Shown here: positions 56,701 through 64,000 of the stretch, one piece after another
How the letters are laid out: every line of letters begins with the position of its first letter
Position numbering within the stretch: position 1 is the first letter of the stretch
DNA from: Antedon mediterranea
Taxonomy: Eukaryota; Echinodermata; Crinoidea; Comatulida; Antedonidae
Length of the DNA stretch: 64,000 nt
Direction of reading: 5' to 3'
NCBI RefSeq assembly: GCF_964355755.1
Contig: NC_092677.1
Coordinates: 27,808,101-27,872,100 of the forward strand
The notes under the pieces: model-generated
What the model saw: only the letters and a program-made list of their open reading frames with translations
Databases searched by the model: none
Told to the model about the DNA's origin: nothing
Translations under genes and position numbers: made by a program

Positions 56701-59350
56701 CATAAAACCTCGAAAGAAGCCCTCTGGCCCCACCTATTTATTTTTCCCCCTAAAGATGCCCATCTTTAAAGATTTAAGCCCCTCTCTTTAGTTTACAAAA
56801 TCGAGAACAGAAGCGCCACCAAGTTATGGTCTTTTTTATTTATTTATTTATTTATTTATTCGACTTCTCACTAACACAGTTAGTGAAGGATCTGGACCAA
56901 CTCTAAAACGGTCCAGTCCCAATTTGCAGTGGCTGTGTGTGACAGTGGCTGTGTTTGTGTGAACTAGTACACCGGGGTAGCCCCCTACTCGTCTCGAAAG
57001 ATGTACTAGGTTCTTTAAAGTGCGCATGAGCTACGTGTACACTGGACCTACGGTTTATAGTCCTTATCCAAGAAGACTCGTTCTACCACCAGAACCATGG
57101 AGCGAGTGAGCCTCGAACCCTTGCCGATGTTATGGCTACGTAATTACGGTTCCACTGTCTTAACCGCTCGGCCACTCACTCTTTAAAGTTGTTACGGTAT
57201 TAAGCTTATAGCACGTAAACAAACGGGCATTATATTTTAAATATGCATTTACTTTACAGGTGTGTGTGCAATCTAGGTATTTCGCGCGTAGACTGTGATA
57301 ATCGTGTCCTATTTTACGCATGTATCTTGTGGTATGCTTAATATTTTGACTAATTCAATTGAATATTTATAATGTCCACTACTATGTTTACCCATGTAGA
57401 ATAATTCTGTGATAATAGATATGAAATACAATACATTGGAACTCACCGAGTTGACATTGTGGACCGTTGAAACCAGAGGGACAAGCACAGAGATAATGGT
57501 TACCAGAAGGTGTGCACACGCCACCATTTAGACACGGGTTGTCCGTGCAACCTGAAAGATAATTCAATTCATATAAATTGTTATTCTCTTGGTTGTTAAG
57601 ACGTCCGGTGACCAGTGCAAAAACTTAGAACCTACTAAAATGTAGAATTCAGATTTAGTAGCCTACAGTCCCATACATGCGGTCTCTGTCTCCGCACATT
57701 GTTGTTGTATACTTCTTAAACTGCTGCTGAGCTCGCTCTATGCTTAATTTTCCACTGCAAATACTGTTATTACGTACGTCATAAGGTTATTCAAAGCGAA
57801 ACTTTACGAATGGTTGCATGCAATGATAGGAGTGCTGTGGACAATTACCAGACAAGCACAACATTTCAATCTGTTTCAATGTGGAAATACAAACAAATCG
57901 CTCGGTTTATTTATCAGAAAGAAAGTTTTTGAACGATTATGTATTGTAAATATAGTTTGCAATTCAGCCAGACAGCAGTGTTTTATTTTCTTTGTAATTT
58001 TGCTTGTTTCAATAAAAAAATCCATTATATATTGTCTTTAGTGATAAAAGTGAAAATTAATGAATATAGTAATTGTTTTCCGATTTTCTTCCAAGCGGCT
58101 TTCTAAATGTAGGCCTAATTATCTATCTCACTGCAGTACTTCTACGACTTTTATCAAACCCGGACGCCGCACCCGCGGACGCAACGCAACGACGTCGTTC
58201 GTAAGCACAACGCAAGTAATTTGACAAATCACAAGCGATGGATACAAACTGTCGTTTGTCATTAGTCAATTCGCTTCTTGCGTTGTGGGCTTACGTTATT
58301 GCGTTGTGTCACGGATGTAGGCCTACGCTAAACGAAAGTAATTTGATAACGTCATAATCTGTTGCTTGTGATTGGACAAAGTACTTGCGTTCCGTTCAAT
58401 GGTAAACTTTCACAACTTATATTTAGGTTTACTCAAATACCAGATTTCAACTCATCCTTAAAAATCAATTGATACATTCGTGTCTATTCATGGTGGTATT
58501 TTGTCAGCGATAAATAACTGTTTATTGTGAAAATATAAATCAGAAACGATATAGATATATAATAAATACATTTTCTATAAAGAAATATTGTCAACATTAT
58601 AAGTAAAGATTGATTCTCACTAGAGACGCAACGCAAGCGAATTGACAAGCGACTGTTGTTAGAATAATCCATTGCTTGTGATTTGTCAAATCACTTTGCG
58701 TTACGTCCTTGCGTTGCGTTTCTCGTGAAAACCAAGCTTAATAAAAGCTAATAATACATTTAAGTTTATATAAAATAACAAAATATTGATACTGGCTGAC
58801 CTGGTGGACATTCAAACATTATATCGCCAACTTGACAAAGGCAAATATACGACGAATCACTGGAAATTGAACATATTCCATTGGTGTTACATGGAGAACT
58901 TGCACACGGTGAAACAGATGCTGTAAAATAAATAAAATAATTAAAATAGACAATAAAACATTTACAGATGTGTCTAGTTGCTTGTCGTCTCACTAGGACA
59001 CAATGCAGCAAGGGTGTAGCGCAACGTAAGTGAGTTGACCAATCACAAGTGATGGATTATTCGTGCTGTCGCTTGTCATTTGTCAACACGCTTGCGCTGC
59101 GTTTACGTCTTTGCGTTACGTCTTAGTGGCAACCAAGCTTAAGAGTCGGCGCGTAAAACGTTGTGATAATCTGTCTGTTTTACGCGCGCATGCATGTTTG
59201 TTATCTTAATGTTTTGATCAATACAAAACAATACATGCATCCAAAGTCAAGTTACATTGCGTAGATTTTTGAATAAAGATTATTCTTACCTTGACCAATA
59301 ACGACATCAACAATCGCAAGAAAGACAACTACAGAAATTGACGACATCAT
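38155..59350 (-). CDS. Large multi-EGF type I membrane protein with eight-cysteine EGF modules
   Basis: Thirty-two deduced exons on -, total 3930 nt, 1309 codons plus stop. All 31 introns lie in phase 1. Order: signal peptide (exon 1), 29 EGF-like modules one per exon (exons 2-30), a 9-codon basic microexon (31), then a membrane segment and an 11-residue cytosolic tail (32). Modules 1-2 and 26-29 have the standard six cysteines, the 3rd and 25th have seven, and the 21 between have eight. EGF arrays act in extracellular binding or as spacers. No calcium-binding consensus, DSL, LamG or other domain was seen, so it is not an obvious Notch, Delta, fibropellin or crumbs. Exon 15 carries a stop codon, so the functional mRNA probably omits it (1268 aa). 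Exon coordinates are in the four part entries. Confidence 0.88.
39010..43840 (-). CDS. EGF gene part 4: membrane-proximal EGF modules (exons 26-30)
   Basis: Exons on -: 43840-43712 (seven Cys, [12 protein letters not shown]), 42899-42768 ([12 protein letters not shown]), 42507-42343 ([12 protein letters not shown], long central loop), 39780-39631 ([12 protein letters not shown]) and 39129-39010 ([12 protein letters not shown]). The last four have the standard six Cys, unlike the array N-terminal to them. The seven-Cys module sits at the switch point: it keeps the extra Cys before Cys4 but has Gly where the array has Cys. Confidence 0.88.
40022..41080. mobile_element. Non-autonomous piggyBac-like element
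   Basis: TTAA followed by CACTTTGACTGCCA at 40022, and the inverted TGGCAGTCAAAGTG then TTAA at 41063-41080. The TTAA target and terminal sequence fit piggyBac-type transposons. A roughly 44-base subterminal repeat (TTTGACTGCCAAACACGAAG) occurs twice at the left end. No transposase ORF is present. It lies in the EGF intron between exons 29 and 28. Confidence 0.7.
41382..41472. repeat. Perfect 26-bp-stem palindrome
   Basis: ATGGCGCGCCAAGCTGTCAT TTATTC at 41382-41407 is exactly inverted at 41447-41472. The spacer itself is an imperfect continuation (AAAGATATC / GATATCTCT). It would form a long hairpin. It lies in an EGF gene intron. Confidence 0.9.
42017..42318. mobile_element. MITE, same family as 5118-5278, with nested insert
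   Basis: The ends TAAAGCTTTGTCTACACTAT and GATAATGTACAGCTTTA are inverted. Internal CATATCACTACCATATTTGG repeats match the other copies. About 120 bases (about 42077-42196) ending GAATAAATCAAAATCAAATA interrupt the shared part. Confidence 0.7.
43088..43640. repeat. 49-bp minisatellite with a TGACGTCA core in most units
   Basis: About eleven copies of a 49-base unit (TATGACGTCAACATAGAACT, then CCCTATCTTAACGTAGTACT). Most units contain the palindrome TGACGTCA, the consensus for CREB/ATF factors. It lies in the EGF intron between exons 26 and 27, about 70 bases from exon 26. Confidence 0.93.
44331..50710 (-). CDS. EGF gene part 3: exons 15-25
   Basis: Exons on -: 50710-50588 (has a stop codon; separate entry), 50349-50227, 49914-49795, 49462-49325, 48874-48752, 48516-48394, 48024-47905, 47115-46993, 46635-46510, 45037-44897 and 44450-44331. 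All code eight-Cys modules, such as [14 protein letters not shown] with [12 protein letters not shown]. Divergence between them is much greater than within exons 12-16, so this is the older part of the array. Introns hold a 24-bp minisatellite (next to 47905), a LINE fragment and MITEs. Confidence 0.9.
45065..46085 (-). mobile_element. 5'-truncated LINE fragment (L2/CR1 type)
   Basis: An open frame of 229 codons (46064-45375) codes the C-terminal reverse-transcriptase region: [52 protein letters not shown]. The 3' UTR ends GCGCCTTGAGCACTC... and then (TTA)n at about 45065. It lies between EGF exons 23 and 24. The coding part is intact but lacks the catalytic box and endonuclease. Confidence 0.9.
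46740..46975 (-). repeat. Probable retroelement 3' end with (CAAT)n tail
   Basis: On - the stretch ends AAATAAAGAATACTCAATCA. The tail motif resembles those of LINE/SINE 3' ends elsewhere in the window. No coding remnant is visible. Confidence 0.4.
47385..47886. repeat. 24-bp minisatellite beside EGF exon 21
   Basis: About twenty-one copies of TGCCATCAAGGCAGACTAAC plus GTCC, alternating with a CAGGATCC variant. It lies in the intron immediately after exon 21 (ends at 47905). As the unit is a multiple of three, frames stay open on both strands. On - exon 21 would continue through it as an eight-residue repeat (LVCLDGRI) if the intron were retained. Confidence 0.95.
48897..49118. mobile_element. 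MITE, CCCACTAG/ACGCAACG family
   Basis: The inverted ends AAGCTTGGGTTCTCACTAG and CTAGTGGGAACCAAGCTT bracket ACGCAACG-rich sequence. It lies between EGF exons 18 and 19. Confidence 0.75.
50588..50710 (-). pseudogene. EGF gene exon 15: duplicated module with in-frame stop
   Basis: Nearly a copy of exon 16 (50349-50227), 361 bases away. In the CTNLVGTC segment the Gly codon is lost and TGA appears at 50649-50651. The donor reads GTGACT instead of the GTAAGT of its neighbours. The exon is 123 nt, phase 1-1, so skipping it keeps the frame. It is probably a dead or rarely used exon, although a sequencing error or a regulated nonsense exon is possible. Confidence 0.75.
50853..52437. mobile_element. 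Hairpin-ended non-autonomous transposon, copy 1 (Helentron/Helitron-like candidate)
   Basis: Starts TACAACTAGAATTTAATTCG followed by a 9-bp-stem hairpin (AATTCGTCA/TGACGAATT), and ends with a 12-bp-stem hairpin (AGGTGATCATTT/AAATGATCACCT) then AAT. GGTGATCATTTT occurs near both ends. No terminal inverted repeat, target duplication or ORF is clear. A second, shorter copy is at 60794-62200. It separates EGF exons 14 and 15. Confidence 0.7.
52496..53237. repeat. 371-bp tandem duplication of an EGF exon with its intron
   Basis: 52490-52860 and 52861-53231 are near identical, including exon 13/14 (135 nt each) and about 236 bases of intron. The shared period is 371 bases. The exon at 53360-53238 is an older relative. 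Confidence 0.93.
52496..56607 (-). CDS. EGF gene part 2: exons 4-14
   Basis: Exons on -: 56607-56491 (seven Cys), 56220-56098, 55987-55871, 55430-55308, 55057-54938, 54745-54614, 54296-54174, 53652-53527, 53360-53238, 53001-52867 and 52630-52496. From 56220 on, each has eight Cys in the order C-x(4-5)-C-x5-C-xn-C-x3-C-x-C-x2-C-x-x-G-x2-C, for example [13 protein letters not shown] then [15 protein letters not shown]. In standard EGF the seventh position is Gly (G-aromatic-x-G). Each exon is phase 1-1, so modules can be duplicated or skipped freely. The last two exons are essentially identical, including flanking intron. Confidence 0.9.
55479..55788 (-). mobile_element. SINE family A, full copy with tRNA-Ser/Leu-like head
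   Basis: On - the head reads GAGTGAGTGGCCGAGCGGTT (A box) ... GGGGTTCGAGGCTCACTC (B box), with a seven-base acceptor stem GAGTGAG/CTCACTC and a long variable arm, so it derives from a class II tRNA. The body (GGACTATAAACCGTAGGTCC, AGTACATCTTTCGAGACGAG) follows, with an (ACAA)n tail at about 55479-55499. It lies in the intron between EGF exons 6 and 7. Confidence 0.85.
56392..56440 (-). pseudogene. Remnant of an EGF exon
   Basis: On - a short stretch reads [10 protein letters not shown], a stop, then YCEI, matching the end of an eight-Cys module (C-x-C-x2-CYxGxxCE). No complete exon surrounds it. A dead module between exons 4 and 5. Confidence 0.5.
56832..57182 (-). mobile_element. SINE family A copy with a different 3' tail
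   Basis: The same tRNA-like head and central body as 55479-55788, but beyond TAGTACACCGGGGTAGCCCC the 3' part is unrelated (GGACCGTTTTAGAGTTGGTC on -) and ends in (AAAT)n. This suggests two subfamilies that swapped tails. It lies between EGF exons 3 and 4. Confidence 0.82.
57447..59350 (-). CDS. EGF gene part 1: signal peptide and first two EGF modules (exons 1-3)
   Basis: Exon 1, 59350-59290: [20 protein letters not shown], a typical signal peptide, ending in phase 1. Two adjacent Met codons offer alternative starts. Exon 2, 58920-58801: a six-Cys module with an unusual last loop ([12 protein letters not shown]). Exon 3, 57551-57447: a standard module, CLNGGVC...[12 protein letters not shown]. 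Introns 1 and 2 hold several MITEs. Confidence 0.88.
58160..58400. mobile_element. Diverged MITE pair, ACGCAACG family
   Basis: GACGCAACGCAACGACGTCG, ATCACAAGCGATGGATACAA, GTCATTAGTCAATTCGCTTC and TTGCGTTGTGTCACGG follow the family order. A second partial piece (CTTGTGATTGGACAAAGTAC) adjoins. It lies in EGF intron 2. Confidence 0.55.
58611..58741. mobile_element. MITE, CCCACTAG/ACGCAACG family
   Basis: TTCTCACTAGAGACGCAACG on the left and CGTTGCGTTTCTCGTGAAAA with CCAAGCTTA on the right are inverted. The centre has ATCCATTGCTTGTGATTTGT. About 130 bases, in EGF intron 2. Confidence 0.75.
58988..59142. mobile_element. MITE, CCCACTAG/ACGCAACG family
   Basis: GTCTCACTAGGACACAATGC at the left and CGTCTTAGTGGCAACCAAGC at the right, with ACCAATCACAAGTGATGGAT and GTCATTTGTCAACACGCTTG inside. 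It lies in EGF intron 1, near exon 1. Confidence 0.72.
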
Positions 59351-60793
59351 TGTGGATGTTCTACGGTAAAAGATGGGTCACCAGTCGACTGCAGCGACTG
59401 TTAAAATGCGGAAACCTACTTCGTACCTGGTAGAATTTCTGTCAACGATCGACAACAAAAGAACCTATATGCTTCATTTTATCTTATGTATTTCATTGTG
59501 TTTACTGCACGCCAATTAGCCGATACGAAATTTGTAACGAAACACGATGTAGGAATGACACGCAGAGAGGCGGCGATTTTACTTTCACAATGGTCGATGA
59601 TGGAGGTTACTCAATAGAAAGATTGTCATGATTTCAAAGAACCCCATATTGTTAGATAATAATGATGATAATAATAAGTAAGGATTTAATTTAGAACGTT
59701 ATGTAATGCCTACTAAACGTAGCCGATCTGATTCTTTTCTTTTGTTGTAGTTAGCTTTATGTTTCAATCCGCGCCGCGTAAAATGTGTAAAAGGACGTGC
59801 GCGTGCAGGTTTCACCAAACTTTTCAATTGTGCGCATGTGGGACAATCACAGCCCTGATTTATTTGCTATCTTGAGAAAGGCACCCATAATATGTGGAAA
59901 TAAGACAACTTTAGACCAATGCGCATATATAAACATAAACATTAAACGCTTAAAGGGGACAGAGGTGACCTAAACTGCAGTAAATAGAAAAAGATAAATT
60001 CATCAAGAAAACGGAAATAGACAGAAATTACTAACAATGAATTTAAATGCCTGGGCATTTGTGTAATTTGATAACATACAATGTGTGTCTTACACAATGA
60101 AATTAGTTACTCTTTCAACCAATGTATTGCATCCTGTATAACTAGTTTAATATTAAAGAATCACATTTTATTATTGAAACTCATATGATAATAAAATAAG
60201 CATAACAAACAGCTAGGATTTCTAGAGAAGTTTTGAGTTACACTTTGTCACGAACTCAGTCAGTTTAGATTGTGAAACTCAAAAGATATTCTTCGCTTGA
60301 GGAACTGTTAACTAAATTTGAAGTAGAGAAGTTTTGACAGAAAACAACCCCGTTGGTTGAGTTTCTAGAAACGTGTTGATGAACGCAGTACGTTCACACT
60401 ATGCATTACTTAGTTTTGTTCCGGTTCATTCGATCATATTAGCACTGGCTGGTTAGATGTAAGTCAGGGTTACCATCCATTCATAACATGTATTATACAA
60501 ACATAGCGGCGTCAATAAACCTACAGCATATACATATCTGTATGCATATTCACCCTGGAATTGACCTTACATGTTCGATAATTTGATTAAGATTAATAAA
60601 ATATCGAAAACTAATCATAATAAATATGGTATTCTTTTATTAGGACAATGAAACGAAATGACGTTTAAGCGCAACGTAAGTTGATTAATCAAAATGGATC
60701 ATTCGAACAGCTGAAATAGTCTATTTTTTAGTCCATTTATAAACAAACGCAAGACAAACTAAGTTATTAAACCAGCAACAAATAAATAAAAGA
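59351..60793. other. Upstream region of the EGF gene
   Basis: No coding exon seen. It should hold the promoter and 5' UTR of the EGF gene. A small MITE-family remnant (AAGCGCAACGTAAG, GGATCATTCGAACAGCTG) is at about 60655-60720. Confidence 0.5.
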
Positions 60794-62200
60794 TACAACT
60801 AGAATTTAATTCGTCACTTTGACGAATTATAGGTGATCATTTTTATCATTTTACTGAAATTAATTTTTTTTAAACATGCACGTACGTTAACATACGGTCG
60901 GAAAATGTTGATGTATGCCATCCTATTATACGCTTATAGTGCTGAGTTGTGCCTATTATGCCATATACAATATGTACAGTATATACTGTATATCTATATA
61001 CAGTGTAGCATAGGTGAAATTACGGGACACACATGTTCTAATTTTTTGGCATGATGACGTTATCAAACTAAACTTTAAGATGACAATTTCGAAAGATAAG
61101 TAATTGAGCAAAAAAATATAAGATTTGGAAAAAAATTTGGCACGTAGAAGCGCTGTGCGCGCTCTTTGAAATGTGTATAACTTTGAGGAAAAATATGAAA
61201 AAAAGGTAACCTTCAATTCTGAAGACCTGTAAGATATTCAAATTTACTGCGAAGGTGAAATTACACGGCCTACGTTATTCAAGTTTTTACGCGTGATGAC
61301 GTCATTAAAATGAAAATAGTGTCAACTCATGATAAAGATAATTAATTAAGCAAGCACATACTGACATTTATGCGAAATTCGAGCACACATAACCAAGATG
61401 CGCTCTGTTGAATGTGATAATCTACAGAAAAAGATAACAAATCCTAATTTTTAAATTCAAGTGGCCATTTGATGACGTCAAAACATTTTGTACGTAAAAT
61501 GTGTACATGAATTCATATCTACAACTAAATGGCTTCCAGAATAAGTTAAAAAATCGGGGGTCATCTTGCATTCTGAAGAATTATTTTCATTTAAAAAAAA
61601 ACCTATTTTTCACCATTTTCAGAACTTTTGTAAAATTAATGTGCGCATTTTGTCATTTTTAACGTGCGCGTATAGCGTTATTTTAAGTCGGAACTGACTC
61701 AAATTTGGTGAATGTACTAAGGATGGCGAGTAGAATGAGATTTGTAAAAACAAATTTTTGAAACAGGCAAATGGCCTAATTCATGCTCTAAATTGATCAA
61801 AACTTAATTTTGAGCGTTTTAAATTTTTAACACGCGATTTCACGTGCATGACCCTACGTGCGCGTGCGTTTTTATTTGCTAATATTTTTACCCTTGACCT
61901 GAAGTTTACGTGTAGTGAATTTCATTAATATGTGACAATGAATTATGGAGATATGATTGATAATGTGTTTTCGCAAAATGGCGTATAAATGACGTCACGG
62001 ATGAGTGATCACGCTGGAAAGCTTATTAGGATTAAGTTTTATTATTTGAAAGATATTCTGAAATTTTGGTAATCATTGACATTAAACTTTTTTAGATAAT
62101 TGTTACACAAAATAGTGTACAGAAACAATAAAAAGAAAAAAAAATAAAGATTTCATACAATAACAATAGGTGATCATTTTATTCTAAATGATCACCTAAT
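60794..62200. mobile_element. Hairpin-ended transposon, copy 2
   Basis: The same start and end as 50853-52437 (TACAACTAGAATTTAATTCG ... ATGATCACCTAAT) and high similarity inside, but about 180 bases shorter through internal deletions. It lies in intergenic DNA upstream of the EGF gene. Confidence 0.72.
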
Positions 62201-64000
62201 TAAAGCCACACGTACCTCAATTACACAAAATAAATAAGCGACAAGTCATAATCTATTGGATGCCATAGAATTCGCGATTAATAACCATATAATTTACATA
62301 ATTTTCAGGTCAAATCAGGTAAACGATGACGATGATTACCTTAATGTTTACCAATATAATATCAAATTGATGGTAGTAGAGTAATTAAATTACAGTCGTC
62401 TTATTAATAAACGGTTAAAGTCTATTTACACGATCTATATTAATAAGCGGTTAAAGTCTATTTACACGATCTATAGATATAGAACTTAGCTTGCAGATGT
62501 TTGCCTGTAATAAGTATCATGCGTGATGGTAAGTGATTATGACTTAAGTCACGAGTCAAAATCCTTCATGTTTATGATGGTCTGAGGTAGGTCTACAACA
62601 GTTACCAAGGAATTAATAATCATACATGAGTAAGTATGAAAACGATGTTCTATAGTTTAAGAATGTTTATGATGATTATTGGGGGGGGGGGGGGGCGGAG
62701 GAGAAAGACTAAGAATGAGGAGAAATACTAACAAAAATATCAAAAGTACGGTAAATTTACAATAGTATACACACGGCAACGAATAGCTATAGAATTGGTC
62801 TAATGGTTAGGACATCTGCATATCAAGCAGAAGGTTCCGCGTTCGCATTTTGGTTGGGGCGACTTTTTCTCATTCTCACAGATATTTCCTCATCTTTATC
62901 GTTACAAATTAATTCATAAAAAATGGGCGGTTTAGAATGAATGTTCTGTGCCTGATCTCTTTATATAAATAACTTCAATATGAATCAATACAATTTACAT
63001 TGTATTGTTTTTATATTTTCCCCCCTCAGTCTCTCTCTCTTTTAAAGATGAATTTTAATAACTTTTATTATACCCAAAATCATTTGCGTTTTTACTTTGA
63101 TGCATGTAATAAGAATCATTAATTTGTAATTAAACTTTTCTAGGCTTCGCTAGTTGTCGCTCAAATATCATACTAATTTACTTAAGTAACTGTGCTTAAA
63201 ATTAGATGTTAACACATTAATGTTAAATACTTCATCGGTAATGACAATTTGGTATAGATAAGTATGTTTATCCGGTTGTCTTAAATTTGTTACAAATAAT
63301 GATTAGTGTTCTACTAAATAATTGCTTTGCTTTCCTCTCAGATTAGTTATTCTATCATTTGGAAACAATAAATCATAAAAATAATACAGTTTACGAAACA
63401 GAACATTTCAGAAGCTTAAGATATTATTATATAGGCTATTTCTGATAGCGTGTTAATAAAAAAATTTATAAATTATTCTTTACAAGTATTGTTTAATCAT
63501 TGTACATAACAACGATTCGGGCTATAATATCTCGAAACTTGTTAGTTAAATGAGATATTGTAAATCAAATATTTTACATGCATTCAATTTGTTACGGTAT
63601 TGTATCTTAATGTTTATGACTGGTTCGAGATCGGTAGCTTACAGTGAGAAAACGATTCATATCGACATTTTAATTTGTTTTGAATTTATAATTCTGTAAT
63701 AAAACATTATCTTAAAATAATAAATATACTATCGACGTCTTCCCAGCTCTTTATTATTTATTGGGTTTCTCAGCATTCATACCAAACAATGTAATAGCAA
63801 CAACAACATTAGTAATATACGTCTGGTAGACATCAGAGATAACAAGGCCATATACAGTAGTCGCGCGCTCAAGTTAGTGTTTACCGACCAACCGACCGAC
63901 CGACTGACATAGTGAGCTGTAGACTAAAAAAACACTATGTTTTAGCGAGGTTCCTCAAACGTTCCACAAGCTATAAATCCTTATTAAGGTTGTTACACTG
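62201..64000. other. Intergenic DNA, no gene seen
   Basis: Contains a roughly 30-base direct repeat (GGTTAAAGTCTATTTACACG at 62413 and 62449), a G-run near 62681-62696 and a tRNA-like sequence at 62797. Otherwise nothing is recognised. Confidence 0.5.
62797..62868 (+). repeat. tRNA-like sequence, probably a pseudogene or SINE head
   Basis: TGGTCTAATGGTTAGGACAT matches a tRNA A box and D arm, followed by a five-pair anticodon stem TCTGC/GCAGA with loop ATATCAA. The T arm (GTTCCGCGTTCGCATTTTGG) does not pair and the acceptor stem is lost, so a working tRNA is unlikely. Confidence 0.5.

Noticed and set aside
62797-62868. Candidate functional tRNA gene
   Set aside because: The A box and anticodon stem look right, but the T stem and acceptor stem do not pair.

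Overview
The window is animal genomic DNA: AT-rich, with small phase-conserved exons bounded by GT/AG sites, long introns, and many LINEs, SINEs, MITEs and minisatellites. Frequent TAGGCCTA-like words, the repeat spectrum and the gene families suggest a marine invertebrate deuterostome, perhaps an echinoderm. That placement is inference. No bacterial gene, operon or CRISPR array is present.

Layout. (1) 1-2802, + strand: 3' part of an SLC7 amino-acid transporter light-chain gene. (2) 3800-8167, - strand: a complete convergent SLC7 paralogue, 10 coding exons, 503 aa, sharing most splice phases with the first. (3) 11486-13407, - strand: three orphan EGF exons, probably a broken copy of part of the large EGF gene. 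(4) 13983-17811, - strand: alpha-carbonic anhydrase gene A, 8 exons, 285 aa, secreted. (5) 19435-35218, - strand: alpha-carbonic anhydrase gene B, 8 exons, 309 aa, with a C-terminal hydrophobic tail typical of GPI attachment. Its roughly 13 kb intron 1 holds an apparently intact two-ORF LINE, a 5'-truncated L1/Tx1-like copy with a 12-bp target duplication, an 800-bp minisatellite, an RT fragment and SINEs. (6) 38155-59350, - strand: a large gene of 32 deduced exons for a type I membrane protein (signal peptide, 29 EGF-like modules, one membrane segment, short tail). (7) 59351-64000: flanking DNA with a second copy of a hairpin-ended transposon.

The exon models were joined by hand. Total coding lengths come out in frame for both carbonic anhydrases (858 and 930 nt), SLC7 gene 2 (1512 nt) and the EGF gene (3930 nt), and all used junctions have GT/AG ends, which supports them strongly.

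The most unusual content is the EGF gene. About 21 consecutive modules carry eight cysteines instead of six, with an extra Cys before Cys4 and a Cys replacing the usual Gly after Cys5. Canonical six-Cys modules flank the array at both ends. The array has very recent exon duplications, one duplicated exon with an in-frame stop that could be skipped without frameshift, and a 9-codon microexon encoding a basic RKKKR stretch just before the membrane segment. How the genes relate functionally is unknown. Two carbonic anhydrases and an EGF-rich surface protein on one strand would fit an extracellular or epithelial setting, but that is speculation.
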